A DNA stretch of 64,000 nt from CAVUAT01 sp963739545 (GTDB taxonomy: Bacteria; Actinomycetota; Thermoleophilia; Solirubrobacterales; 70-9): positions 893,371-957,370 of the forward strand of contig CAVUAT010000011.1 of the NCBI GenBank assembly GCA_963739545.1, in the 5' to 3' direction. How positions within the stretch are numbered: the stretch's first letter is position 1; the number at the start of each line of letters is the position of its first letter. Positions 49,814 through 58,318 of the stretch are shown piece after piece. A program made the position numbers and the translations under genes. Under the pieces are notes generated by a model. That model was not told the DNA's origin. It worked only from the letters and a program-made list of their open reading frames with translations, and did not search any database.

Positions 49814-51259
49814 TTGCCATCGTCCACGAACTACGACCTCGCCGTGATCGGCGGCGGAGCTGCCGGCCTCTATTCGGCGCTGATCGCCGCCGAGCGGGGG
49901 GGCGAGGTAATAGTCATCTCGCGCAAGCCCCTGAGCGAGACCTCGAGCTTCTGGGCCCAGGGCGGGCTCGCCGCTGCGATCGGCCCCGACGACTCGGTCC
50001 CCCAGCACGTCGCGGACACCGTCGCCGCCGGGCGCGGGTCGTGCCGGACCGCGGCCGCCGAGGTGCTCGCGGACGAAGCGCCGGCAATCGTGTTCGAGCT
50101 CGAGCGCCGCGGCGTCGAGTTCGACCGCGGGCCCGACGGCGAGCTCGAGCTGGCCCTGGAGGGCGGCCACTCCAGGCGGAGGATCGTGCACGCGGGAGGC
50201 GCCGGCACGGGCCGGCGCATCACCGAGCGGCTCGCGGAGCTGGTCGCCGCCGAACCGAGGGTCCACGTCGCCGAGGGCACCTCGGCCGTGGCGCTGTGGA
50301 GCGACGGCTCTCGCTGCCACGGCGTGATCACCGACGTCGAGCGCGTCAACGCCCGCGCCACGGTGCTCGCCACCGGCGGCGCCGCGGCCCTGTGGCAGCG
50401 CACCACCAATCCCCGGGGCGCGATCGGCGCCGGCTCGGTGATGGCCGACGCCGCCGGGGCCGCGCTCGCCGACCTCGAGCTCTGCCAGTTCCACCCCACC
50501 GCGCTCGCCGCCCCGGGCGCGAGCGCCGACGGCCTGCTGGTGACCGAGGCGGTTCGCGGCGAGGGAGCGACGCTCCTCGACGCTTCGGGCGAGCGCTTCA
50601 CCGACGAGCTGGCCCCCCGCGACGCCGTGACGCTCGCGATCCTCGCGAAGCTCGACGAGGAGGGCACCGACCACGTGCGAATCGACCTGCGCGAGCTCTC
50701 CGAGGAGCGATTCCCGAATGTGTTCGAGGCGCTTCGCGACGCCGGCTTCGATCCCGCCGCCGAGCCGATCCCCGTGGCGCCCGCATCGCACTACGTGATG
50801 GGCGGCGTCGCCACCGACCTCAACGGGCGATCGTCGCTGCCCGGCCTGTACACCGTCGGCGAAGCGGCCTGCACCGGTCTGCACGGCGCCAACCGCCTGG
50901 CGTCCAACAGCCTCAGCGAGTGTTTCGTGCTCGGGGCGCGCGCCGCCGCGGCCGCGCTCGGCGAGCCCGACGCGCCGCCGCCCCCCGAGCCGCCCGCCTG
51001 GCGCTTCGAGCCGCCCCCGCCCTCGACGCGCGAGGCGGTCTGGCGCCTCGCGGGGCCGCGGCGCAGCGCAGGCGATCTCGAGTCCCTGCTGGACGACCCA
51101 TACCCGCTCGCCCGCATGATCGCCCGCTTCGCTCTCGCCCGCGAGGAGTCGCGTGGCTCGCACTTCCGGGTCGAGTACCCGGCCCCCGATCCCGCGCTCG
51201 ACCTACGCCACCTCGTCAGCACCGACGGCGGCGACCCCGCCTGGGAGGCGTGGGCTTAA
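49814..51259 (+). CDS. nadB: L-aspartate oxidase
   Basis: A 481-aa flavoenzyme oxidising aspartate to iminoaspartate for NAD synthesis. The FAD motif is LAVIGGGAAGLYSALIAAE, followed by SSFWAQGGLAAAIGPDDS, GIGT-like DLELCQFHPTAL and the active-site region HGANRLASNSLSECFV. Slightly short: the C-terminal helical domain is reduced. No nadA or nadC is adjacent. TTG start is supported by the upstream TAGGGT. Confidence 0.92.
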   Translation: MPSSTNYDLAVIGGGAAGLYSALIAAERGGEVIVISRKPLSETSSFWAQGGLAAAIGPDDSVPQHVADTVAAGRGSCRTAAAEVLADEAPAIVFELERRGVEFDRGPDGELELALEGGHSRRRIVHAGGAGTGRRITERLAELVAAEPRVHVAEGTSAVALWSDGSRCHGVITDVERVNARATVLATGGAAALWQRTTNPRGAIGAGSVMADAAGAALADLELCQFHPTALAAPGASADGLLVTEAVRGEGATLLDASGERFTDELAPRDAVTLAILAKLDEEGTDHVRIDLRELSEERFPNVFEALRDAGFDPAAEPIPVAPASHYVMGGVATDLNGRSSLPGLYTVGEAACTGLHGANRLASNSLSECFVLGARAAAAALGEPDAPPPPEPPAWRFEPPPPSTREAVWRLAGPRRSAGDLESLLDDPYPLARMIARFALAREESRGSHFRVEYPAPDPALDLRHLVSTDGGDPAWEAWA

Positions 51260-51283
51260 CACTTCCTTAATCAGAACGGCCTC

Positions 51284-51299
51284 CGTGCCCATCGGCACG
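51284..51299 (+). terminator. stem-loop after nadB
   Basis: CGTGCC-CATC-GGCACG followed by TGTTTG; a modest terminator for nadB. Confidence 0.45.
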
Positions 51300-51302
51300 T
51301 GT

Positions 51303-51331
51303 TTGAATAGTGGGTAGATGGACATTATTAG
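51303..51331 (+). promoter_or_regulatory. sigma-70-like promoter
   Basis: TTGAAT (51303-51308), a 17-bp spacer and TATTAG (51326-51331), in an unusually AT-rich stretch. It would give a leader of about 60 nt for the gene at 51401, unlike the leaderless genes around it. Confidence 0.45.
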
Positions 51332-51387
51332 GTAGTCCAAGGCGTCGTCCGGGCGCCGCCATCTCAAACGCGTAACAGGGGTTCGTC

Positions 51388-51394
51388 AAGGAGG
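51388..51394 (+). promoter_or_regulatory. Shine-Dalgarno AAGGAGG deciding the start
   Basis: AAGGAGG touches the ATG at 51395 but is 6 nt from the ATG at 51401, so the second is the likely start. Confidence 0.65.
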
Positions 51395-51400
51395 ATGGGT

Positions 51401-51838
51401 ATGTACCGATTCAGCCGGTCTATCTACCGGGAATTGGCGCCACGGATCGGCTCAGCGGATGACGTTGCCAGCCGATCGGCGTCGAGTCATCAGGTTCTGG
51501 AGGCATGTGAAGCGACGATGCGGCGCATGGCCTTCGACAGGCGCCATTTCGCGCGTCCAGCGCGAACGCTGTTCAACGAGATCCGTGAGCACTTCGCGCT
51601 CTCGGATCAGGTTCAGGTGTACATGGTGATCGAGCGCAACCTCAACCTTGCGCTCGAGCACCTCGAGCAGCTCCCCGCGCAGACCGGCCTCGACGGCCGG
51701 CCGCGGAGCTGCCTGGCGAGCACGCGCAAGGGCACCCCGTGCCAGCGCGAGCCGCTGCCGGGGCGGGATTACTGCCCGTCCCACAAGCACCTCGAGGAGC
51801 TAGAGGAGGCGACCGACGAGGTGGCCGCGGCCGCATAG
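51401..51838 (+). CDS. hypothetical protein with C-terminal Cys/His motif
   Basis: A 145-aa protein: an alpha-helical body (DQVQVYMVIERNLNLALEHL) and a C-terminal CLASTRKGTPCQREPLPGRD followed by YCPSHKHL, whose Cys3-His spacing suggests a small metal-binding knuckle. It has the best promoter and ribosome site in the window, implying strong expression. Family not recognised. Confidence 0.65.
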   Translation: MYRFSRSIYRELAPRIGSADDVASRSASSHQVLEACEATMRRMAFDRRHFARPARTLFNEIREHFALSDQVQVYMVIERNLNLALEHLEQLPAQTGLDGRPRSCLASTRKGTPCQREPLPGRDYCPSHKHLEELEEATDEVAAAA

Positions 51839-51846
51839 GCCACGAA

Positions 51847-51877
51847 CAGGGAGGCGGGCGAACCGCCCGCCTCCCTG
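51847..51877 (+). terminator. 14-bp perfect stem-loop
   Basis: A perfect 14-bp stem (51847-51860 with 51864-51877) and AAC loop follows the gene ending at 51838. It has only TAGTTT after it, which also serves as the -10 box of the next gene. Confidence 0.7.
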
Positions 51878-51883
51878 TAGTTT
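51878..51883 (+). promoter_or_regulatory. -10 box TAGTTT of the hydantoinase operon
   Basis: TAGTTT ends 6 nt before the ATG at 51890, right after the terminator stem. Confidence 0.5.
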
Positions 51884-51889
51884 CGGCCG

Positions 51890-53881
51890 ATGCTGCTCGG
51901 AGTCGACGTCGGCGGGACGTTCACCGACGCCGCGCTGCTCGCCGGCGAGCGCCTGCACACGGCGAAGGTCCCCACGACCGCCGGCGACCAGTCACGCGGG
52001 GTCGTGGCCGCGATCACAGAGGTGCTCGACCGCGCCGGGGCGAACAGCGGCGACCTGCGCGCCTTCACACACGGCATGACGGTCGGCACCAATGCGCTCC
52101 TCGAAGAGCGCGGCGCGCGCACCGCGCTGATCGCGACCCGGGGCTTCGCCGACCTGCTCGAGATCGGCCGCCAGAACCGCCCAAGCCTCTACCGGCCGTG
52201 CCGGTCGCGGCCCGAGCCGCTGGTCGAGCGCGGCCTGCGGTTCGAGGCCGCCGAGCGCATCGGCCCCGACGGCCGCATCTCCGAGCTCGAGTCGGCCGAG
52301 GTCGAGCGCCTTGTCGAAGCCGTGCGCTCCAGCGGAGCCGAGTCGGTGGCCGTCTGCCTGCTGTTCGCCTTCCGCGACCCCGGTCACGAGCGCCGCATCG
52401 CCGAGGCCCTGCGCGAGGGGCTTCCCGAGGTCCACGTGTCTGCCTCCTCGGAGGTGCTGCCAGCCTTCCGCGAGTACGAGCGCTGCTCGACCACCGCGAT
52501 CGACGCCTACCTCTCCCCCCTGCTCGGCGCCTACCTCGGCCGGCTCGCCGACGCCTGCAGCGAGCGCGGTGTGCCTGAGCCGGCGGTGATGCGCTCCTCG
52601 GGCGGCACAGCGGACGTCGCCGAGGCCTCGCGCGCCGGGGCCTGGAGCGTGCTGTCCGGCCCGGCGGGCGGCGCGGTCGGAGCGGCCGCCCTGGCCCGCT
52701 CGGGCGCGCCTGGGGCCGACGCGATCGGGCTCGATATGGGCGGCACCTCCTGCGACGTCTGCGTGGTCGAGGCCGGCGAGGTGCGGCGCACCGACTCGCG
52801 CGAGATCGCCGGACGCCCGATCCAGCTGCCGATGGTCGACGTCCACACCGTCGGAGCGGGCGGCGGCTCGGTCGGCTGGCGCGACCCCGGCGGCGCCCTT
52901 CGCGTCGGCCCGCGCTCGGCAGGCGCCGAGCCGGGACCCGCGTGCTACGGGCGCGGCGGCACCGAGCCGACGGTCACCGACGCCGACCTGCTGCTCGGCT
53001 ACCTGGCCCCCGATTCGGCCCTCGCCGGCGGCGTCGAGCTCGACGCCGAGGCGGCGCGGCGAGCGGTCGCCGCCCTCGGCGCCGATCTCGGGCTGGGAGA
53101 ACGTGAGACCGCCGAGGGCATGGTCCGGGTCGCCAACCAGGAGATGGTGCGCGCGATGCGGGTGATGACCGTCGAGCGGGGAATCGACCCTCGCCGCTTC
53201 TCGCTGCTGCCGTTCGGCGGCGCCGGCCCGATGCACGCCGCCGCGCTCGCCGACGAGCTGGGCATTCCGCGAATCGTGTGCCCCAGGGCCTCGGGGGTGC
53301 TCTCGGCTCTCGGGCTGATCGCGGCGGGCCGGCGCCGCGACACGGCGCGCACCGTGCTGCTCGCGGGCGAGCAGATCAGCGCCGAGCGCGTCGCCGCCGA
53401 GGTCCGCGAGCTCGCCGAGCGGGCCGCCGAGGGCCTCGAGGGCGCCGAGCTCGAGGTGGTTTACGAGCTGCGCTACGCGGGCCAGGCCTTCGAGCTGCCG
53501 ATCCCGGGCCCGCCCGAGCCCGACCCCGCCGAGCTGCGCCGCGACTTCGAGCGCGAGCACGAGGCGCGCTACGGCTATCGCGACGCCGGGGCGGAGCTCG
53601 AGCTCGTCAACATCCGCGTCGCAGCAGCGGTCCCGGGACCGGAGCCCCGCCCGGTGGCGGCGGGCGGCGAGGGCTTCGAGCAGGCGGCCCGCCCGGCGGT
53701 ATTCGGCGGAACCGAGCTCGAGACGACCGTGCTGCGCGGCGAGCCGGCGGCCGGCTTCGAGGCCGCTGGGCCCTGCGTCTTCGAGCTGCCCGAGGCGACG
53801 CTCGTCCTCGGCCCCGGCTGGCGCGCCCGGGTCGACGAGGCGGGAACGATCGTCGCGGAGCGCGAGGCGGAGGGATCGTGA
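51890..53881 (+). CDS. hyuA: hydantoinase/oxoprolinase subunit A
   Basis: A 663-aa ATP-dependent N-methylhydantoinase/5-oxoprolinase A-type subunit. The ASKHA nucleotide fold opens LGVDVGGTFTDAALL; SGPAGGAVGAAAL and IGLDMGGTSCDVCVV follow, and VHTVGAGGGSVGW is the conserved domain join. It acts with the B subunit, encoded with 4-bp overlap downstream, to open cyclic amide rings using ATP. Substrate (hydantoin, oxoproline or other lactam) not decidable. Confidence 0.92.
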   Translation: MLLGVDVGGTFTDAALLAGERLHTAKVPTTAGDQSRGVVAAITEVLDRAGANSGDLRAFTHGMTVGTNALLEERGARTALIATRGFADLLEIGRQNRPSLYRPCRSRPEPLVERGLRFEAAERIGPDGRISELESAEVERLVEAVRSSGAESVAVCLLFAFRDPGHERRIAEALREGLPEVHVSASSEVLPAFREYERCSTTAIDAYLSPLLGAYLGRLADACSERGVPEPAVMRSSGGTADVAEASRAGAWSVLSGPAGGAVGAAALARSGAPGADAIGLDMGGTSCDVCVVEAGEVRRTDSREIAGRPIQLPMVDVHTVGAGGGSVGWRDPGGALRVGPRSAGAEPGPACYGRGGTEPTVTDADLLLGYLAPDSALAGGVELDAEAARRAVAALGADLGLGERETAEGMVRVANQEMVRAMRVMTVERGIDPRRFSLLPFGGAGPMHAAALADELGIPRIVCPRASGVLSALGLIAAGRRRDTARTVLLAGEQISAERVAAEVRELAERAAEGLEGAELEVVYELRYAGQAFELPIPGPPEPDPAELRRDFEREHEARYGYRDAGAELELVNIRVAAAVPGPEPRPVAAGGEGFEQAARPAVFGGTELETTVLRGEPAAGFEAAGPCVFELPEATLVLGPGWRARVDEAGTIVAEREAEGS

Positions 53882-55428
53882 GCCGCGGCGGAGGCCCGGC
53901 GGTCGACCCCGTGACCCTCCAGGTGACGGCGGGGGCGCTGCGCTCGGCGTGCGAGGAGATGGGGGCCGTCCTCATCCGCTCGGCGCACTCGGCCAACATC
54001 AAGGAACGCCGCGATTGCTCGACGGCGCTGTTCGACGCGAGCGGCGAGCTGGTGATGCAGGCCGAGCACATCCCCGTCCACCTCGGCTCGATGCCCGATG
54101 CGGTCGCAGCCGTCACCGGCGAGCCCCAGGCCGAGGGTGCGCTGTGGATCCTCAACGACCCCTACCGCGGCGGCACCCACCTTCCCGACATCACGCTCGT
54201 CTCGCCCGTGTTCGCTCCGGGCGAGAGCGGCGAGCTGATCGGGTTCGCCGCCAGCCGCGCGCACCACGCCGACGTCGGGGGCGAGACGCCCGCCGGGATG
54301 CCGGTCTCCTCGACTCGCCTCGAACAGGAGGGGGTCGTCATTCCCCCGACGCTCGTGAGCGACGAGGACCTGGCGGGCCTCGCCGGGCGGATGCGTAACC
54401 CCGCGCAGCGCCTCGCCGACCTGCGAGCCCAGCGCGCGGCGAACCTGACCGGGATCGAGCGGCTGCGCGAGCTCGCGGCGCGCGACGGCGTGGAGCGCCT
54501 GAAGGCCGGGATGGGCGAGATCCTCGACTACGCCGAGCGCCGCACGCGCGCCGCCCTGGCGGCCCTGCCCGACGGTGAAAGCACCGTCACCGACGAGCTC
54601 GAGGGCCTCGGCGGGCCGATTGCGCTGCGCGTGCGCGCCACGCTGAGCGGCGAATCGCTGACGCTCGACTTCGAGGGCACCGCGAGCCAGGTGGACGGCA
54701 ACCTCAACTGCCCGCTTTCGGTCACCCGATCCGCCTGCTTCTACGCGGTGCGCGTCGTCTGCGACCCCGACGCGCCCCCTTCGGCCGGCGCCTGGCGCCC
54801 GGTCGAGGTGCTCGCGCCCAAGGGCTCGCTGCTGAACGCGCGGGCCCCCGCCGCGGTGGCCGCCGGCAACGTCGAGACCTCCAGCCGCGTCGCCGACCTC
54901 GTCTTCGACGCGCTCGCGGCCTTCGCCCCTGTGCCGGCCAACGGCCAGGGGACGATGAACAACCTGACGCTCGCCGGAGGTCGTGGAGACACCGAATGGA
55001 CCTACTACGAGACGATCGGCGGGGGCCAGGGCGCCTGCCCTGATGCCGACGGGCCGAGCGCGGTGCACGTGGCGATGTCCAACACGCTCAACACCCCGGT
55101 CGAGGCGCTCGAGACGGAGTTCCCGCTGCGCGTGCGCGAGCTCTCCGTGCGGCGCGGCAGCGGCGGCGAGGGCCGCCACCGAGGAGGAGAGGGGATCGTG
55201 CGCGAGATCGAGGCGCTCGAGCCCACCCGGTTCACGCTGATCGCCGAGCGCCGAGCCGCCGGGCCGCGAGGGCGCGAGGGCGGCGGAGCGGGCGCCGCGG
55301 GGCGCGACTTCCTGAACGGCGAGCCGATCGGCGGCAAGGCCGAGGGCGAGCTGCGCCCAGGCGACCGCCTGCGCATCGAGACCCCGGGCGGCGGCGGCTA
55401 CGGCGAGGCCGGCGAGAACGGCGGCTAG
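53878..55428 (+). CDS. hyuB: hydantoinase/oxoprolinase subunit B
   Basis: A 516-aa B-type subunit with DPVTLQVTAGALRSACEEMG, IKERRDCSTALFDASGEL, NDPYRGGTHLPDITLV and a Gly-rich C-terminus ending GDRLRIETPGGGGYGEA. Works with HyuA. GTG start overlaps hyuA stop. The stop TAG begins the -10 box of the next gene. Confidence 0.92.
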   Translation: MSRGGGPAVDPVTLQVTAGALRSACEEMGAVLIRSAHSANIKERRDCSTALFDASGELVMQAEHIPVHLGSMPDAVAAVTGEPQAEGALWILNDPYRGGTHLPDITLVSPVFAPGESGELIGFAASRAHHADVGGETPAGMPVSSTRLEQEGVVIPPTLVSDEDLAGLAGRMRNPAQRLADLRAQRAANLTGIERLRELAARDGVERLKAGMGEILDYAERRTRAALAALPDGESTVTDELEGLGGPIALRVRATLSGESLTLDFEGTASQVDGNLNCPLSVTRSACFYAVRVVCDPDAPPSAGAWRPVEVLAPKGSLLNARAPAAVAAGNVETSSRVADLVFDALAAFAPVPANGQGTMNNLTLAGGRGDTEWTYYETIGGGQGACPDADGPSAVHVAMSNTLNTPVEALETEFPLRVRELSVRRGSGGEGRHRGGEGIVREIEALEPTRFTLIAERRAAGPRGREGGGAGAAGRDFLNGEPIGGKAEGELRPGDRLRIETPGGGGYGEAGENGG

Positions 55429-55431
55429 GGT
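55426..55431 (+). promoter_or_regulatory. -10 box TAGGGT overlapping the hyuB stop codon
   Basis: The hyuB stop TAG (55426-55428) continues as TAGGGT, ending 7 nt before GTG 55439. Confidence 0.45.
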
Positions 55432-55438
55432 CCGAGCC

Positions 55439-56239
55439 GTGGAGCGGGTCGTCGTCAACGGAGCCGAGATCGCCTTCGTGCGCGAGGGCGAGCGTGACGG
55501 CCCGACGCTCACCTTCGTGCACGGGCTCGGAGGCTCGATCGATTCCTGGCGGGAGCAGAGAGCGGCCGCTGCCGCAGCCGGCTTCGACGTGATCGCACTC
55601 GACTGCCGCGGCGCCGGCGCCAGCGAGAAACCGCCGGGCCCCTACTCGGTCGAGGGGTGGGCCTCCGACGTCGTCGGCCTGATCGACGCGCTCGGCGTCG
55701 AGCGCACCGCGCTCGCCGGGCACTCGGTCGGCTGCATGGTGGCCGAGCACGCGGCCGTCGCCCTCGGGGAGCGCACCAGGGGACTCGCCGTCCTCGGCGG
55801 AGCGCTCGAGTGGGGGCCCGGCTTCGCTGAGGTACTAATCGGGCGCGCCGCACTCGCCCGGGACGGCGGCATGCGCGAGGTGGCCGAGGGGGTCGCGGCG
55901 AAGGGCCTGACCGATCGCGCGCGCGCCGAGCGGCCCCAGCTGGTCGCTGACTTCATCGAGGCCTTCGCGGCGAACGACGTCGACGGCTACGCCGAGGCGG
56001 CCCTCGCGACCGCCCGAGGCAGGATGGTGACCCCGGGCGAGCTCAGCTGCCCGGTGCTCGCCCTGGCCGGGTCCGAGGACACGGTGACGCCGCCGTCGGC
56101 CGCGGCCGAGATCGCGGCGGCCGCGCCGCTCGGGCGCTCGGGCATCGTCGAGGGCGGATCGCACTGGTGCAACGTCGAGCTCGGGGCCGCCGTTTCGGCG
56201 CTTCTCCTCGAGTTCCTGCAAATTGATCAAACTGGCTGA
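55439..56239 (+). CDS. alpha/beta hydrolase
   Basis: A 266-aa alpha/beta-hydrolase with LTFVHGLGGSIDSW, nucleophile AGHSVGCMVAE, acid residue in LAGSEDTVTP and histidine in GGSHWCNVE. Close downstream of hyuAB, so it may act on a hydantoinase product, but that is inference. GTG start by the promoter at 55426. Confidence 0.87.
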   Translation: MERVVVNGAEIAFVREGERDGPTLTFVHGLGGSIDSWREQRAAAAAAGFDVIALDCRGAGASEKPPGPYSVEGWASDVVGLIDALGVERTALAGHSVGCMVAEHAAVALGERTRGLAVLGGALEWGPGFAEVLIGRAALARDGGMREVAEGVAAKGLTDRARAERPQLVADFIEAFAANDVDGYAEAALATARGRMVTPGELSCPVLALAGSEDTVTPPSAAAEIAAAAPLGRSGIVEGGSHWCNVELGAAVSALLLEFLQIDQTG

Positions 56240-56246
56240 TCAGCCA
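56233..56246. terminator. 14-bp palindrome at the gene end
   Basis: TGGCTGATCAGCCA overlaps the stop codon of the hydrolase gene; a short perfect palindrome that could form a small hairpin. Confidence 0.35.
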
Positions 56247-56280
56247 GCCTGGATTCCGCATGGGAATGGGGTTTTCGGCC

Positions 56281-56292
56281 CTTACCGGTAAG
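56281..56292. promoter_or_regulatory. 12-bp palindrome CTTACCGGTAAG
   Basis: Perfect palindrome 6 bp before the larger inverted repeat at 56299; a candidate regulator site. Confidence 0.4.
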
Positions 56293-56298
56293 TAGTTT

Positions 56299-56323
56299 CC
56301 CTTGTGACTGACCGTCACAAGGG
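56299..56323. promoter_or_regulatory. CRP-like operator, 10-bp inverted repeat
   Basis: CCCTTGTGAC-TGACC-GTCACAAGGG, perfect arms. The core TGTGA-N7-TCACA resembles CRP/FNR-type sites, which usually have N6. It lies about 110 bp upstream of the DUF1802 gene; TAAGAT at 56347-56352 could be the -10. Confidence 0.5.
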
Positions 56324-56434
56324 TTGCGGTCGCCCAAACGGTTCACTAAGATGCCCATCTCCGAGGGGGCCTTGGCGGCCCGACACAGCGCCCCGCCCCC
56401 CGTCCACCAGAAACGACCTCAGGAAAGCCTCTAA

Positions 56435-57061
56435 ATGCCGATCGCTTTGAAAGAGTGGGCCGTCAACGTGCGAGCCCTCGCCGAAGGTGAGCAGCTCGTC
56501 GCCCTGCGCAAGGGGGGCATCCGCGAGGATGACAAGCACTTCGAGCTCGACCACGAGCAGTTCTTCCTCTACCCGACCTTCGACCACCAGCGCAACGACC
56601 TCGTGCGTCCCTCGCACCACCCGGAGCTCCGCCGCGCCCTCGAGGAGGGTGTCTGGCCCGACGAGGAGCCGCCCCCGCGCGCTCTGCTCCAGGACGGCGG
56701 CATTCCGCAGCCCGAGCGCGTCCGCATCCGCGCCTGGGCCGAGGTCTCCGACCACTTCGAGACCGACGACCCCAGGCTCGTCGAGGCGCTGTCCCCGTTC
56801 CACGTCTGGACCTCGGACTACGCCCAGAAGCGCCTGCGGTGGAAGCGAACCCATCCGCTGCACGTGCTGCTGCTGAGGGTGCATCGCATCCCGCGCCCGG
56901 TCACGGTCCGCGTCAAGGACGAGTACCACGGCTGCCGCTCTTGGGTCGAGATCGACCGCGATCTCAGCTTCGAGGGCACCCCGGTCATGGCCGACGGCGA
57001 GTTCGATCGAGCCGGCGGCTCGATCCGCGACATCTGCCGCGGCGAGCCGGTACCGGCCTGA
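56435..57061 (+). CDS. DUF1802 protein
   Basis: A 208-aa protein matching the DUF1802 pattern: LKEWAVNVRALAEGEQLVAL, RKGGIREDDKHFEL and FFLYPTFDHQRNDLV. Function unknown. An AGGAAAG ribosome site precedes the ATG, and the leader of about 80 nt contains no other gene. Palindromic sites upstream suggest regulated expression. Confidence 0.82.
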   Translation: MPIALKEWAVNVRALAEGEQLVALRKGGIREDDKHFELDHEQFFLYPTFDHQRNDLVRPSHHPELRRALEEGVWPDEEPPPRALLQDGGIPQPERVRIRAWAEVSDHFETDDPRLVEALSPFHVWTSDYAQKRLRWKRTHPLHVLLLRVHRIPRPVTVRVKDEYHGCRSWVEIDRDLSFEGTPVMADGEFDRAGGSIRDICRGEPVPA

Positions 57062-57157
57062 CATAAATCGCGGGCTCACCTCCAGCCGCGTTCTGATGGC
57101 GAAACCGTGAAGCCACGAGCTCGCACCCCAACTCCCAGCGGTTCCCAGGCACGCGAG

Positions 57158-57163
57158 TAGCCT
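57158..57163 (+). promoter_or_regulatory. -10 box TAGCCT
   Basis: TAGCCT ends 6 nt before the ATC at 57170. Its TAG is an in-frame stop, so the coding start must lie after it. Confidence 0.45.
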
Positions 57164-57169
57164 GGAACC

Positions 57170-58318
57170 ATCGCCTGGGTAGAGACAGAGTCACTCAGCT
57201 TCACGGCTCGCCACGACGACGCCGACACGAGTTGCGCGCAGCGGATCCTCGACAGCCTCGAGGAACTTCGCCTGCGCCTCGAGGAGCGCTTCGACGAGGC
57301 GCCGGGCGACGTCACCGTCGTCATCCACGACAACCCGGCCTACCTATCGGCCGCCCATCCGCTGCTCCCGCCCGTGCGCTGGGCCGCTGCGCCGGCCGCC
57401 CGCCGCTACGTCGCCGGGTGGCCGATGGCGGGCGAGATCCACGTGCTCAGCGACGAGTGGATGGAGCGCCGCGCGGGAGGCGAAGACTCGCTCAACGCCC
57501 TGCTCGGGACCGCCGACCGGATGTACACCCAGCTGGTCCTCGCCACCAACAACGACCGCCTGCCTCCGATGTGGACCCCGCGCCACTTCCTCACCTACCT
57601 GCGCTGGGCGTGGATGGTCGAGGGCGCGTCCCAGTACTTCTCGGGCCAGGTCTCGCTCTACCGCCCCGCCGTGATCACGCGCCTGCGCGACGGCGACAAG
57701 CCCAAGTTCCCGCCCAGCAGGCGCGACGCGATCCTGCTCGGAGGGACCCTCTTCGACCTGCTCGACCGCCACGCGGGCCCGCAGGCCTGCGCGCTGCTCG
57801 CCGGCCGCCTGCGCAGGGAGGGGCCGACCGCCGGCCTCGAGCTCGCCTTCGACGCGCAGGGGCGCGAGATCGAGAAGGCGTGGCGCATACACCTCGACGA
57901 CATCCTCTATCCGGCCGGCGCCGAGCCCGGCGCGGACCCGCTGCTCGACACCGGCGAGCGCCCCTCGCCCCTCACGCCGAAGCAAAGCCCGCTCCGAAAG
58001 CGCGTCGAGCCCGAGCGGGAGGTCGACCTGCACGACCTCGAGCTCGAGGACTCGGCCGAGCCGAGCTCGGACTTCGACCCGGAGTTCGAGGACCCGTTCG
58101 CCGGCGAGCCGCGCATCCGCCGCGGCGCCGGGCTGCGCTCGCCGAGCCGCGAGGAACTTCCCCCCGCCCCCGACCTCGACTTCGGCCCGGCGCCGGAGTT
58201 CGGCTTCGAGGGCTCAGCCGGCCGCGAGGTCGAGCAGGGCGACGATGAGGAAGGCGACGGCGACGGCCCCGAGGATCCAGAGCGCCAGGCGAGCCGGCGA
58301 TCCGATCCCGGGCAGTGA
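57170..58318 (+). CDS. hypothetical protein, probable ATC start
   Basis: A 382-aa reading frame. Coding-like sequence begins right after the TAGCCT box: ATC then AWVETESLSFTARHDDADT, and no ATG, GTG or TTG appears before 57374, which would delete about 68 well-formed residues. The N-terminal half contains FLTYLRWAWMVEGASQYFSG, faintly like the zinc-peptidase WxxEGxA.Y segment but without HExxH. The C-terminal third is acidic and low-complexity, and its last 105 bp overlap the convergent gene. Function unknown. Confidence 0.55.
   Translation: MAWVETESLSFTARHDDADTSCAQRILDSLEELRLRLEERFDEAPGDVTVVIHDNPAYLSAAHPLLPPVRWAAAPAARRYVAGWPMAGEIHVLSDEWMERRAGGEDSLNALLGTADRMYTQLVLATNNDRLPPMWTPRHFLTYLRWAWMVEGASQYFSGQVSLYRPAVITRLRDGDKPKFPPSRRDAILLGGTLFDLLDRHAGPQACALLAGRLRREGPTAGLELAFDAQGREIEKAWRIHLDDILYPAGAEPGADPLLDTGERPSPLTPKQSPLRKRVEPEREVDLHDLELEDSAEPSSDFDPEFEDPFAGEPRIRRGAGLRSPSREELPPAPDLDFGPAPEFGFEGSAGREVEQGDDEEGDGDGPEDPERQASRRSDPGQ

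Noticed and set aside
49778..51163. Minus-strand frame extending the deacetylase to 794 aa
   Set aside because: The added part is antisense to nadB, and a leaderless-type start at 49777 gives a normal-length deacetylase.
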